A stretch of DNA of 64,000 nt, taken from contig CM070715.1 of NCBI GenBank assembly GCA_036346275.1, positions 76,557,667-76,621,666 on the forward strand. Direction: 5' to 3'. Below are positions 11,894-23,048 of the stretch, one piece after another; position 1 is the stretch's first letter, and each line of letters opens with the position of its first letter. The notes under the pieces were generated by a model, which saw only the letters and a list, made by a program, of their open reading frames with translations, was not told the origin of the DNA and ran no database searches. The stretch comes from Otatea glauca (taxonomy: Eukaryota > Streptophyta > Magnoliopsida > Poales > Poaceae). Both the position numbers and the translations under genes were made by a program.

Positions 11894-12386
11894 AACGTGG
11901 ACGGCCTCCCCGATGGCGTCGAGTCCAACAACAATGTCCCCTACGCCAAGTTCGAGCTCCACCGGAAGGTGTTCGACGGCCTCGCCGCGCCCTTCTCCAC
12001 GTTCCTCGACGCCGCATGCACCGACGGTTGGGGTAGGAAGCCCGACTGGGTCATCGTCGACATCTTCCACCACTAGGGCGCCACCATGGCGATCGAACAC
12101 AAGGTACTAGATCTCCATCCGAAATGGCTCGGTCGATTTGGTGATTTGATCGATGTGATGAAACGCAATTTATTCTTGTAGGTTCCATGTGTGATGCTTC
12201 TCCTCTGCCCTGCGAACATCTTTGAAGCCTTCGCAGGGCAACGCCAGTAGGAAGCCACAGGGGAAGGGCGACTGGCGGTAGTGCCTAGGGTTCGAGACGG
12301 AGCAGACCAAGATCATGTACACCACCGTAGGCACCTCAGGGATATCCATGACCCAGGGCATCTTCTTGACCCTGCAGAGCAGCAAC
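11894..12386 (+). pseudogene. UGT91-like relic, piece 1
   Basis: Translation starts VDGLPDGVES, then KFELHRKVFDGLAAPF and PDWVIVD, each colinear with the intact UGT at 58043 (VDGIPDGAES, KFDLHRKAFDGLAAPF, PDWVVAD). A stop follows DIFHH near 12075. A 78 bp GT-AG intron-like gap (12104-12181) separates EHK from VPCVMLL; the intact copy has no intron there. Another stop lies near 12248. The piece ends in FLTLQSSN, matching FLTLKRCK of the intact gene, where a CACTA element has inserted. The first roughly 70 residues, with the acceptor-binding GH motif, are missing. The gene is clearly dead. Confidence 0.85.
12104..12181 (+). other. Probable intron in the UGT relic
   Basis: Begins GTACTAG and ends TTCTTGTAG. 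Removing it joins the codons for EHK and VPC in frame, matching the REVPC segment of the intact UGT. It is inferred from GT-AG ends and protein colinearity only. Confidence 0.6.
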
Positions 12387-12399
12387 CACTACTACAGAA

Positions 12400-12700
12400 A
12401 AGGTCATCACATACGGTTCAGAACCGTCATCACAGACGGTTTCCCGAACCGTCTGTAACCTTGTGTCAGTGATGTTATGGCATATCACAAATGGTTTCTA
12501 AACTGTCTGTGATAGAAGATATCATAGACAATTTTCGTTTGAAACTGTCTGTGATATCATAACATCATAGACGGTTTTCACTAGTACCATCTGTGATATA
12601 CTTACATCACAAGCGATTTTTAACTGGTACCGTCTGTGATGTTATGATATCATAGACAGTTTTAGTTTAAAAACCATCTGTGATAAGTGTTCCCACAAAG
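12400..12700. repeat. CACTA subterminal repeats, left end
   Basis: Many copies of a roughly 14 bp motif related to AACCGTCTGTGAT and its complement, spaced tens of bases apart. In En/Spm such subterminal repeats bind the element-encoded regulatory protein; that role here is inferred. Confidence 0.75.
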
Positions 12701-13979
12701 AACCATTTTTCTATTTATTGGCTAGCCTCAATAAAGGCTAGCAATGCTCTCTGGAAAAAGCATATTACAGGTTAACTAACTCACATTACAAGTATTACAT
12801 CCATTTCAGATTACAAGCATTACATCCATTAAAGATTACAAACATTACATCAATTTAAGCAATCAACTCAGATTACATCACAACGCAAAGCAGATTACGT
12901 ATAGATTAATATTGCACGGCACATCTATTTCAGAAATGAACTCAGATTTATTAACCAAATGGAACTCAATACCATTAATCAATTAATTGAATGCACAACT
13001 ACAATTAAAAAATCCACAGCACAAGGTTGATAATTAACCCAAATGGTAATTTAGAAAAAATACAACTCTTGAAGTTATAAGCCAACGTGAAACTCGCCTT
13101 TTGGATTTAAGACTTCACTTAGCAAGGATGCACAAAGCTGTCCTCAAATTCGCTCCAGATCGGCCTCTTCCAACGCAGTTATTAACTGATTGGGCAATTT
13201 CTTAGTGACGAGGAGTTCCATGTTGTGGCAAACGTAAAATCCACAACGGTTATTTCTCTTTCCCTGCTGGTGGAACTGCAAATGTAGAATTAGTTAGTTA
13301 CAGAGTCATTATTACATAGTTTATATATGATTATTGTGTATAGCGGATACCAAAAACTTAAAATCGTGCTTCAGCTTTGCCCTGTCCTTACCAGAAGGCC
13401 CTTCATAATATTTGTACGCTCTGAAAGAACTTCGTGATTGGAAAAGGTTAGCCTAAACCATTCTATGAGTAATGTACACCTTGAAAAACCTACATGACCA
13501 TGTTATCTATGCAGGAAACGTGATTAATTACCTGTTGATTAATTTTACGAAAGGATTTAAGTTGTGGCTGCCACTCTGTAAGGAATCAAGGTAAATAACC
13601 CAATTCGTGGATGGATGAATTACAATGAGAACCCAGTGAAACCTACACAAGTATGTCGGTATGGTCAATTAACAAAACATAGTAGCGTGCACAGTACAAA
13701 TCAAAGTATAGCAAGTAGTGCAGCACTTACCTTGAGTTGTGGGGTAAAAGTATGAACTATTTAACTTTTTGAGCCACCAAGGCCTCTCCAATGTATATCG
13801 ACAAATTGTAAATCTCTATTCATTGTTTGCTTGGAGACTATGTGTGGGTCCAAGAAACCCATCGGTTGTTTGTTCTGTCTCGCTTCACGGATCATGTATC
13901 TATATATACGGAAGCATTGAGTTATATATATAATGACATTTATCGGTATTACACGAATGTAGATTGTGATTGCACACAC

Positions 13980-14966
13980 TTAAAATGTCCAGCATCTCAA
14001 GAGCACGACATCGAGGGCGTCGAGGTTGAAGACGTCAAACAGTTTTGCCTCATTTGGGTTCGCAAACAAACACTTCAAACGAAGAATTATAGGCAAATAC
14101 CATGCCACCTTAGCAGAAGATCCTTTCTTCACCTCGATGCCCTCGATGTCATCATATGAATGACTCTTACGCTTGTACCGGGATGCGTTGCACTCAGGAC
14201 ATATATGCAAGTTTGCGTACTCTTTGCGGTACAGGATACAGTCATTAGGACATACATGTATTCTTTCTACTTCCATTCCCAAGGGACAAAGAACCTTCTT
14301 AGCTTTGTAGGTGGTTGTCGCCAACTCATTTTCCTTTGGAAGTATGTCCACCAATAGACGTAACAAAGTTGTGAAACTCTTGTCGGACCAACCATTGTAT
14401 GCTTTCAATTTCAACAGTTCAAGCACGGATGACAACTTTGTGTATTTCGACTTGCAGCCTGGAAACAAAGGTTTCTGCAAGTCCTCTATCAAGCCCCGAA
14501 ATTTACCATATTCTCTGTCATCACGGTTCCCTTCTGCGTCACGCAGAATCTAATTCAGATTATCGTCCTGCAACCTATCTTCATCGGAGGCACAATCGAT
14601 ATGATCATTCAGCATATCATTGACTTCGTCGACGATGTTAATGCTACCTGCTTCCTGTATATCCTGCTCTTCACCGTGATTGGTCCAACATGTACCCCCT
14701 TTCAAACCCCTTAGAATCAAGTGTGCTTCGATCTGCGTAGAGTTTCGAAACATCTTCAGATTTTCACAGTCAATGCACGGGCAAGACATAAACTGCACCC
14801 CCTTATTTAACATATCTTCCTCTGCATCTCTTTTAAAATCGAAGACGCCATTAATGTACTCGACACTCGCACGGTTCTCAGCGTACATCCAACTTCGGTC
14901 CATCTGTGCTACGCATATAGCATTTAGTATTAAATATACACTACGTATCCATATACACACATTCAT
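13980..14966 (-). pseudogene. TNP2-like CACTA transposase fragment
   Basis: Read on the minus strand from about 14910. The first part carries MDRSWMY and later CPCIDCEN, as in the transposase-associated N-terminal domain of plant CACTA transposases. After an in-frame TAG near 14550, the same frame continues into KPLFPGCKSKYTKLS, CPLGMEVERIHVCPNDC and HICPECNASRYKRK, matching the start of the Transposase_21 (TNP2) domain with its cysteine pairs. The frame ends at 13980. The catalytic core and the rest of the protein are absent, so the product is not functional. The element would need a transposase in trans. Confidence 0.8.
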
Positions 14967-15659
14967 AAATATCTAAACACAATTTTTAAATTACTTCTCT
15001 CTTCACCAAACTATCTACCTAAATCTTATATATATAATAATGCAGTTAGATTAACCAATTACTAACTTTTGATCACTAAGAACATACACATGCATGGAAC
15101 TACAAGCTAGATGTAAACAATATTCAAATTATCTCCTTACCAAGTTAGATCTTGAATATAATGTAATTACCCATTACTAAACCTTAGATCAACAAGATCA
15201 CACATGGATCTATCGGCTAGATCTAAACAATATTCAAATTCTCTTCTAAGTAATTAATAGCATGATTATAAAGCAATTAATTAGAACCAAAGACATTACT
15301 AACCTTAAATCACTAAGAAAACATGGATCTAGAAGCAAGATCTATATACAATCTTCAAATTCTCTCCTTACGAAGCTAGATCATGAATATAATACAATTA
15401 GAATTCATTACTACCCTTATATAGACAAGAACACATGGATCTACAAGCTAGATCTAAAAAATCATCAAATTCTCTTCATACCAAGCTAGATCTTGAACAT
15501 AATGCAATTAGACCCCATTACTAACCTTAGATCACCAAAATTAAATGGATCTTCAATCACCTTTCAAAATCAATTATCTTCTTTTACCAAATCGTCTCAC
15601 AGCCGCTGCCAAATGAAAGCTAGATCACGAAACCCTAAAATGCACCAAGTGGCTCGGGT

Positions 15660-15988
15660 CTCTATATTATATATCGCTGAGAAATATCACAAACAGTACT
15701 ATTCATAAACCGTTAGTGATAAACATATAATCACAGACAATTTTATAATAAAACCGTCATTGACATCATCAAAGACGGTTTTATTATAAAACCGTCTAAA
15801 ATAATACATGATATCATATACGGTTTAATTATACAACCGACTGTGATAGTATCGCAAACGGTTTTTTTAATAAAACCGTCTGTGATATTGATATATATCA
15901 ATAACGGTTTATGAAAAGTATCGTCTGTGATGATGTCACTAACGGTTGTTCTATAGAACCGTCAGTGATGTTTATCATCACAGACGGG
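15660..15988. repeat. CACTA subterminal repeats, right end
   Basis: AAACCGTCTGTGAT-type units alternate with their complements up to the junction with the UGT relic at 15989. The density matches the left end, which confirms that this is one element rather than two. Confidence 0.75.
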
Positions 15989-16503
15989 AACCTCGTCGAC
16001 ATGTGGACCTGTGTGGAGCTGGAGCCAGAGGGTCTCTAGTGGCTTTCGACGCTATACGGCAAGCCCGTCGTCCGGGTCAGCCTCCTTACGCCATCGTTAA
16101 GAACGGAGATGACGCCATCGTGTCATGGCTCGATGCGAAATCGACGGAGTCAGTCATTTACGTCGCGTTGAGAAGCGAGGCATGCACTACTAGCATTGAG
16201 CTGGTTCACGAGCTGGCCCTCGGGCTGGAGCTCTCCGGGACGTGCTTCCTCTGGGCTAGCGGCTGGCGTCCTTAACACAGACATCCTTTATTCCTTCCTT
16301 CGGCTTCAACGAGCGCACGCGCGGTCGCGGGCTTGTGACGACAGGGTGGGTTCCTCGTATCATATCAGCATATTGGCGCACGACGCCATGGGCGCGTTCT
16401 TGACGCATTGTGGGTAGAACTCGACCATCGATGGGCTCCTGTTCGGCCATCCTCTGATCATGTTGCCTATCTTTGGCGACCAAGGGCCGTAAGCGCAGCT
16501 GAT
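15989..16503 (+). pseudogene. UGT91-like relic, piece 2 with the PSPG box
   Basis: Resumes the UGT frame with NLVDMWTCVELEPEG, then WLDAKSTESVIYVALRSEA and ELALGLELSGT. These match WLDAQPAKTVVYVALGSEA and ELAHGLELAGT of the intact gene. The sugar-nucleotide-binding PSPG box is recognisable from WVPRI through AFLTHCG to LIMLPIFGDQGP. It has an in-frame stop in place of the Trp after HCG and another stop after DQGP, plus frameshifts around 16030-16080 and 16260-16370. The piece ends at CTGAT (16499-16503), where an LTR element inserted. Confidence 0.85.
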
Positions 16504-16729
16504 TGATAGAAATAATCTTGTAATAGGAAAGTTTTAGTTTGGAAAGTTTGTATTAAGAAAGTTTAGGATGAGGAGTTGAATTAGGACAAGGAGGTGGAAT
16601 CCTATTCCGCTTATGAGAGTTGTAGTTTTGGGTATAAATAGAGAGGTAGACCTGAGTTTTGTAAGTGAACAGAGCGAGAAGAAATAAAAGAGAAAATTAT
16701 CTCAAAGTTTTTAGTATTCTGTTCCAACA
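16504..16729 (+). repeat. 5' LTR of non-autonomous element copy 1
   Basis: 226 bp, TG...CA ends, with a TATAAATAG box near 16634. It matches 18084-18309 except for one base in the GAGAGGTAG/GAGGGGTAG stretch. Confidence 0.9.
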
Positions 16730-16731
16730 AT

Positions 16732-16743
16732 TGGTATCAGAGC
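16732..16743 (+). promoter_or_regulatory. Primer-binding site (tRNA-iMet type)
   Basis: TGGTATCAGAGC, the standard plant LTR-element minus-strand priming site complementary to the 3' end of initiator tRNA-Met, lies two bases after the 5' LTR. Confidence 0.9.
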
Positions 16744-18083
16744 TCCGGGTTCGAAACCCTAGCTGCTGCCCCGGGAGGAGGAGACTCCCGGGGTGGTCAA
16801 CCGCGAGGCGGCACCGTGAGGAAGCGGCACGACGGCACGGGCAGAGGCCGAGCTCCGGAAGCTTGCGAGGACGGCTCAGCACGGAGGTCGCGCTCCGGGC
16901 GGCGGCACGCTGGCGGCTCGCGCGGCAAGCGGTGGAAATTCTGGCGCCATACACGGGGGGGCTCACAGCGGCTCCTGCAGGGCGTGGCAGCGTGCGCTTC
17001 GGGCACAGTGGTGCGGCAACGGCCAACAGGGCCGAGCGCGGCGGGGCGTCAGTTGACGAGCACTTCGTGCTCGCACAGTGGTTACAGCCGGCAGGACGGT
17101 GTTTTGGCATGGTGGCACCGGGGCATTGGGCCACGCAACTCAGGGATGGTGCCAGGCGGTGGCATTGTCTTCAGCGCTACAGACGCGAGGTCATTATGGT
17201 GGCAGCAGGAGATCCTTCCAACAGCATGCTGCATTGCCGCAGGAGGAGAGCAAAGTTGCTAGCAGCAGCAGACGTTGAGGATGTGACGTGCAGAAGAGAA
17301 GTTCAAGCAGCGAAGCTACATGTGTTGATGCTCCTTGGTTCGTTGCTTGCATGTAATCTTGAGGAGATTACTCCTGGTGCATGCATGTGAGCGTGAGGAC
17401 ATGAATTCCCTGGCAGTTCACAACGACAGCAAACAAGAATAAAAAAATTGGCCGAAGAAGGAACCTGGCGATTTGCTCGTGGTGAGAGCAGCTGTGCAAG
17501 TTTGTGAAAAAAATGAGTTCTTGTATGAGTTGTATCTACAAGATAAACATATGCGGGTTCCTTCGAGATGTCGTGCGCGATCGTAAGAGATCGTGTTGCA
17601 CGAAGATCAAAGGAAGCCGCTATGCGTGTGCTAAGTTCATTCCGTCGGTTGACTCGGGCGTTGAGAGATGCGTTCGCGTCCAAAGTCAAGTCCGTCGGGT
17701 TGGCTCGGGCGTTGAGAAGATGCGTTCGCCGTCCAAAGTCAAGTTCATCGAAGATGAGTTCAAGATGTTGAGGAGTTGTGGTCGTCGTTCTAGATGTACG
17801 TGCGTATAAGAGTTCTTGCAGGTGTGTCCAAGTTCTCTCGTGGGTAAACTCTAATGCGAGTCTGCGTCACCGTCAAGTTGCGTTACCGGTGAAAAGACAA
17901 TTGGAGCTGAAGTAAAAGGTCGTAATCGTCGGCGAGGTGCGTCACCGGTGGTATGGCCAGTAAGAAGAAGACAAAACTCCTTGGAGATGCGTTCACCATC
18001 CTGTATCGAGTGTTTGGGCAAATCGTAGTTGAGACCGATTGCCTCAATGAGTTAGAGTTGCATTACAAGATTAAGGGGCTGAT

Positions 18084-18309
18084 TGATAGAAATAATCTTG
18101 TAATAGGAAAGTTTTAGTTTGGAAAGTTTGTATTAAGAAAGTTTAGGATGAGGAGTTGAATTAGGACAAGGAGGTGGAATCCTATTCCGCTTATGAGAGT
18201 TGTAGTTTTGGGTATAAATAGAGGGGTAGACCTGAGTTTTGTAAGTGAACAGAGCGAGAAGAAATAAAAGAGAAAATTATCTCAAAGTTTTTAGTATTCT
18301 GTTCCAACA
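18084..18309 (+). repeat. 3' LTR of non-autonomous element copy 1
   Basis: 226 bp copy of the 5' LTR, preceded by a purine tract and followed by the TSD CTGAT. Confidence 0.9.
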
Positions 18310-18420
18310 CTGATGGAAGGGAGAAAGGTCGGAGTGCAGGTGACAAGGGACAAATACGATGGATCATTCGACCGTGAAGGCGTCGCGATAGCGGTCTGGA
18401 AATTCACTATTTTGGTTTAA
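18310..18420 (+). pseudogene. UGT91-like relic, piece 3
   Basis: Directly after the LTR element the UGT frame resumes: LMEGRKVGVQVTRDK then DGSFDREGVAIAV, matching LMEGRKVGVLVPRNE and DGSFDRDGVAGAV of the intact gene. It breaks off at about 18415, at the end of the neighbouring copia element. The C-terminal roughly 35 residues were not found. Joining pieces 1, 2 and 3 at the two TSDs gives one colinear relic. Confidence 0.85.
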
Positions 18421-18584
18421 TGTTACATGTACATGGGGTGGCAATAAATAGCTAATTTAATCCAAGTCTTAAGAGATAAGGATTCCTATATATGGATAAA
18501 TCCAGATATATGGAAAGATCGGATATTGAGGTATCTAAAATTATCTCTAATAAATCTCCCTTTGACTCAAAATCCATAATAAAA

Positions 18585-21500
18585 TTATCTATGAAAAAAC
18601 CCCGAAGAGTAATTAAGCACAACAAATATCAACAAGTCCAGACAATTCTTGAACTTGGTATTTGAAAGTGCCTTTGTGAGCATGTCAGTAGAATTGTCAT
18701 CAATATATATCTTTCCCACAATAACTTGTCCTTCAGCAATAATATCAAGAATAAAGTCATACTTGATATCATTATGCTTGGTCTTGGTATAATATATATC
18801 ATTCTTGGTCAAACAAATAGCACTCTGGCTATCGCATTAAACAGAAATAGTATTATGTGAAATGCCAAGTTCAGAAATCAAACCTCACAGTCAAATAGCT
18901 TCTTTAGCACCTTCAGGCTTCAGTAGTAGCAACATACTCAGCTTCAGTAGTAGAAAGAGCTACAATAGGCTGTAAAGATGCTTTCTAACTGACTGTAGAA
19001 CCACATAAAGAGAAGATATATGCAGAAGTTGATCTTCTTTTATCAAGATCACCAGCATAATTAGAATCAACAAACCCAACAACATTATTTATCTTCACTT
19101 TATTCTTATCAAAATCAAGCCACAATTAGAAGTCTCTTTCAAATAACGAAGAATCCACTTAACAGCATTCCAATGCACTTTGCCAGGATTATGCATAAAT
19201 CTGCTAACCACACTAACTGCATGAGCCAAATCTGTTCTAGTGCAAATCATAGCAAACATAATATTTCCAACTGCACTAGAGTAAGGAACATGAGACATAT
19301 AATCTTTATCTTCTTTATTAATAGAACACTGACTTGAAGATAATTTAAAGTGAAAGGTAAAAGATGTCGAAGTAGGTTTGCAGTCACTGAGATTAAATTT
19401 ATCATGAATCTTCTCAATATAGCGTTTCTGAGATAGAAATAATGTACCAGCTTTGCGATCACGCTGAATTTCCATTGCAAGAATTTTCTTTGCTGGTCCA
19501 AGATTTTTCATCTCAAATTCATAACTAAGTTGAGCCTTCAACTGTTTAATCAGGGACTTATCATGAGAAGCAATAAGCATGTCATCAATATAGAGCAGCA
19601 AATAAACAAAAGATCCATTTGGAAACTGTTTGAACTAAACACAGTTATCATAGTTGCTGCGAGAGTATTGTTGTGCAATCATAAATGAATCAAACCTTTT
19701 ATACCACTGCCCAGGAGCTTGTTTAAAACTATAGAGAGACTTTTCAAATAACAAACTAAATGCTCTTTTTTCAGAACTATAGAGAGACTTTTCAAATAAC
19801 AAACTAAATGCTCTTTTTTCAGAAGTAGCAAAACCTTCAGGTTGTATCATAAAAATCTCCTCTTCTAAATCTCCATATAAGAAAGCGGTCTTAACATCAA
19901 ATTTCTCTAAATCCAAATCAAATAAAACAACAAAAGCATGCAAAACCCGAATGGATGAGTGGCGTACAATAGGAGCAAAAACTTCATTGAAATCAATACC
20001 TTCCCTTCGGTCAAAACCTTTTACCACAAATTGGCTTTCCATCTTGCATATTCAACTCTAGAAATACCATACTTCTTCTTATATAACTATTTGCACTTTA
20101 AATGCGTCTGACCTTTTGGAAGCTCAACCAAATCCCATGTACAATTTTTATGAAGGCACTCAATTTCTTCATTCATAGCTATCAACCACTTACAAGAATT
20201 TTCACATGAGGTATCTTCAGAATAAGAAGAATTTCAAAAGTATAACAAATATCTTTTGCATCAAGAAGAGCGTAACTAGCCATATTATCAGTATCACGAT
20301 ATCTAACAGGCAATTGAATATTCCTACTTGGTCTATCTCGAGCAATACAATGATCATTAGTACTAGGAGATGCTGAAATTACTTGTAAAGTTGAACAACT
20401 TGGAGAATCATCATCAATGGTAGGTAAAACTACCTCAATTCTGCATTTCTTGTAGTATCTTTAGAAATTTCATATTTAGTTGTAGACGAACAACCAACAT
20501 TATCACTGCCCGATGAGAGTAAAGCATCTTCATGAAAAGTAACATCACGATTAATGATTAATTTGTGAGAATCAGAACACCATAAATGATATCCTTTGAC
20601 ACTAGAACCATACCCAACAAATATGCATTTTCTTGCTCTAGGCTCTAATTTTTCATCACTAACATGAGCATATGCAGAACAACAAAAAATTCTTAACTTG
20701 GAATAATCAACTGGTTTACCTTGTCAAACCTCTTTTAGAAGCTAAAAATTAATGGCGGAATTAGGAGGGTGATTAATCAAATAACAAGCTGTAGAAACAG
20801 TCTCGGCCCAAAACGCACGCTTATTTTATAATCTTGCATTTGAAAGCATGCAACTGGCTCTTTCCAGAAGAGTGTGATTCATACGCTCTTCCACATCATT
20901 CTGTTGAGGCTTTTCTATAACAATTAAATACCTTGCAATACCATGATTAGCACAAAAATGATCAAACTCACCACTACAAAATTCCAATCCATTGTCAGTT
21001 CTAAGTTTCTTGATTTTCTTGTCAGTTTGATTTTCTATCAAAACTTTCCACTTCTTGAGTACTGAAAAAGCTTCATGTTTACGTTTCAAGAAATAAACCC
21101 AAACTTTGCGAGAAAAATCATCAATAAAGGTTATCATCTACTCACAACCTCCAATAGAAGGAACTCTAAAATGACCCCAAAGATTAGAATGGACATAATC
21201 AAGAATTCCTTTAGCTTGATGAGTTGAAACAGTAAAACTGACCCTCTTTTGTTTGCCAATGTGAGTTAAAAGTTCATTCTTGCATAAAAGATGCATACCT
21301 TTCTCACTCATGTTACCCAAGCGCATATGCCAAAACATGGTGATATGAGGATCTGATATAATAGTAGAAACAGCTGCAGAACTTGTAACTGTAAATCCTT
21401 GCAGCTAATAAAGATTATTGATTCTATTCGCTTTAATAACAACAATGTTGCCTTTTGAAATCTTAAGAACATCATTTTCACCGGTATACTTATAACCCAA

Positions 21501-21622
21501 AGATTCTATGGTGCCTAAAGAAAGAAGATTTCTTTTCATTCTGGGAACATGACGAACATTTGTAAGGGTCCTAACAATGTCATCGTGAGTTTTAATTTGA
21601 ATAGAACAGATGCCAATAATTT
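18585..21622 (-). pseudogene. copia pol remnant (integrase, RT, RNase H)
   Basis: In coding order (minus): protease tail and spacer with VRHVPRMKRNLLSLGTIESL (about 21570-21510); GAG-pre-integrase MFWHMRLGNMSEKGM (21338); integrase core with FIDDFSRKVWVYFLKRKHEA and LRTDNGLEFCSGEF (21137-20826); RT with DVKTAFLYGDLEEEIFM (about 19890) and YIDD at 19592-19581; and an RNase H/C-terminal part with ADMLTKAL-like DMLTKALSNTKF (about 18690-18650). Stops and frameshifts lie between all segments, and 20043-20825 (integrase C-terminus and linker) is badly broken. An in-frame 48 bp duplication lies in the RT. It is dead. Confidence 0.8.
19727..19822 (-). repeat. 48 bp tandem duplication in copia RT
   Basis: Two identical adjacent 48 bp units (19727-19774, 19775-19822) repeat the residues SEKRAFSLLFEKSLYS in frame, immediately before the FKQAPGQWYKRFD motif. 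The unit is a multiple of three, so the frame is preserved. Confidence 0.9.
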
Positions 21623-23048
21623 TGATACGGATATGAGAATTTACACCAGAATCAATATCGATGATTTTAGCATGCATATGCCATATCACTGGAATGATCT
21701 GGAAGTCTAGTTTCCAGTGCTTCAAATCATGCATCGTTTCGAGTTCCGAAGCAAAAGTTATGATCGTTTAAGTGAAAGTTGCAAAGGCTATTTTGTGGGT
21801 GCGCGAGATTAAAAGAAGACTCCTCAAATGCTCCACCAATATGACCTTCCACAAACCTTCATTAGTACTTGCATTCATACCTAGCTAGGAGGGTTGTTCC
21901 TAGTATAAATACCCTATGTACTCCTCCATTGAAAGCAGTGAAAAATGTTGTTATGAGTAAATTTTTAGAATCAGCCACCATGGCGTCTTCTCCACCATAG
22001 AATGGTTGTATGGAGGGATCCTTATCCACCCTGGTTGTTTGACGACTCCTAGTGTAGTTGGACGAATGACTTGATTCAGGTTGTTGTATTGAGACAGTGC
22101 TTGGTTTCAAGTACGTTTGTCAAGGTACACTATTATCTTGGCTGCTTACAGCTAGTTATCCTCCTTCAATATTTGTTTGTCGATTCCAGATTAGTGGTGA
22201 TCTGATTTCAATAGTCATAGGATAGGGTTGGTTGAGATACCGAATTTTTGTTCTCTCTCTCTCTCTCTTCAGGTTCTATCGGTTGTGTGATTAGGTTTTC
22301 ATTTTTTTGGAGTTGTATCCTTATCTTGAGTCCTTTTGTATCTATCTATGTTGTACAATCGATTCTGTAATTTTTGGTTGAGTCTTTGATGATCACCATC
22401 CACATACACTACAACAACTAGCATGAGTTGAGGAAGACTCATTTTGAAGAAAGGGAGAATGATACGGATATGAGTAGCTACACTAAAATCAATCTTGATG
22501 ATCTTAGCATGCATATGCCATATCACTAGAAAGATCTGGAAGTCTAGTTTTCAGCACTTCAAACCATGCATCGTTTCGACTTCCGAAGCAAAAGTTATGA
22601 CCATTTAAGTGGAATCTGCAAAGGCTGTTTTGTGGGTGCGCGAGATTAAAATAAGACTCCTCAAATGCTCCACCAATATGACCTTCCACAAACCTTCATT
22701 AGTACTTGCATTCATACCTAGCTAGGAGGGTTGTTCCTAGTATAAATACCCCATGTACTCCTCCATCGTAAGTAGTGAAAAATGTTGTTATGAGTAATTT
22801 TTTAGAATTAGCCACCATGTCGTCTTCTCCACCATGGAATGGCTGTATGGAGGGATCCTTATCCACCCCGATCATTTGACGACTCCTATTGTAGTTGGAC
22901 GAATGACTTGATTTAGGTTGCTATATTGAGACAGTGGTTGGTTTCAAGTACGTTTGTGAAGTTGCACTGTTATTTTGGCTGGTTACAGCTAGTTATCCTC
23001 TTTCTTGCTCTCATGTCGTGAAAATCGGGCATTTTTCACCCCGTATCA
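21623..23048 (+). mobile_element. Short (TRIM-like) LTR element, plus strand
   Basis: The 5' LTR starts TGATACGGATATGAG at 21623 and loses its last roughly 100 bp and the primer-binding site in a deletion near 22166. A roughly 290 bp interior follows, then the purine tract GAAGAAAGGGAGAA and a complete 589 bp 3' LTR (22460-23048, TGATACGG...CCGTATCA). There are no coding domains. It was inserted into the copia pol (left flank at 21622). The right flank does not match the left, so no TSD is left and the right side was rearranged. Confidence 0.75.
22460..23048 (+). repeat. Complete LTR of the TRIM-like family
   Basis: 589 bp, beginning TGATACGGATATGAG and ending CACCCCGTATCA, so the termini form the inverted repeat TGATACGG/CCGTATCA. 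It contains GTATAAATACC near 22740 as a TATA box. Confidence 0.8.

Larger units (their letters stand above)
12387..15988 (-). mobile_element. CACTA (En/Spm-type) transposon, right terminus missing
   Basis: Starts CACTACTACAGAAAAGG, the typical terminus of grass CACTA elements. The next several hundred bases, and the last roughly 330 bases, are packed with ATCACAGACGGTTT-like subterminal repeats in both orientations. The trinucleotide AAC flanks it on both sides (12384-12386 and 15989-15991), consistent with a 3 bp TSD. The expected inverted terminus CTGTAGTAGTG is absent on the right, where the element stops at CACAGACGGG. Remains of a TNP2-type transposase lie on the minus strand. It interrupts the UGT relic within one codon run. 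Confidence 0.8.
16504..18309 (+). mobile_element. Non-autonomous LTR retrotransposon, copy 1
   Basis: Two 226 bp LTRs (TGATAG...CCAACA) differ at a single visible base. They enclose 1354 bp of internal DNA and are flanked by a perfect CTGAT TSD (16499-16503, 18310-18314). A primer-binding site (TGGTATCAGAGC, initiator tRNA-Met type) follows the 5' LTR, and a TTAAGGGGC purine tract precedes the 3' LTR. There is no gag, protease, integrase or RT. The near-identical LTRs mark a recent insertion. The first roughly 600 bp of the interior is GC-rich and unlike copy 2 (49453-50856). The last roughly 350 bp is shared with it. A 241-codon open frame from 16665 starts inside the LTR and has no recognisable domain. 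Confidence 0.9.
18421..21622 (-). mobile_element. Ty1/copia element, minus strand, 5' part lost
   Basis: Runs right to left: protease-end, integrase and RT/RNase H remnants. Then a purine tract (AAAGGGAGATT on the minus strand, about 18553-18563) and a putative short 3' LTR (about 18421-18552) ending TGTAACA, where the UGT relic begins. The upstream part (gag, 5' LTR) is cut off at 21622 by the insertion of a short LTR element and was not found on its other side. It resembles Tnt1/Tork-type copia by its integrase and RT wording. Confidence 0.75.

Noticed and set aside
13827..14159. Plus-strand open frames across the CACTA transposase
   Set aside because: Shadows of the minus-strand TNP2-like coding sequence.
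16732..16743. tRNA gene or fragment
   Set aside because: Only the 12-base complement of a tRNA 3' end is present, in the expected primer-binding position of an LTR element.
16665..17390. 241-codon plus-strand open frame in non-autonomous element copy 1
   Set aside because: It starts inside the 5' LTR and runs through the primer-binding site. No gag or other domain is recognisable, and copy 2 has no matching frame.
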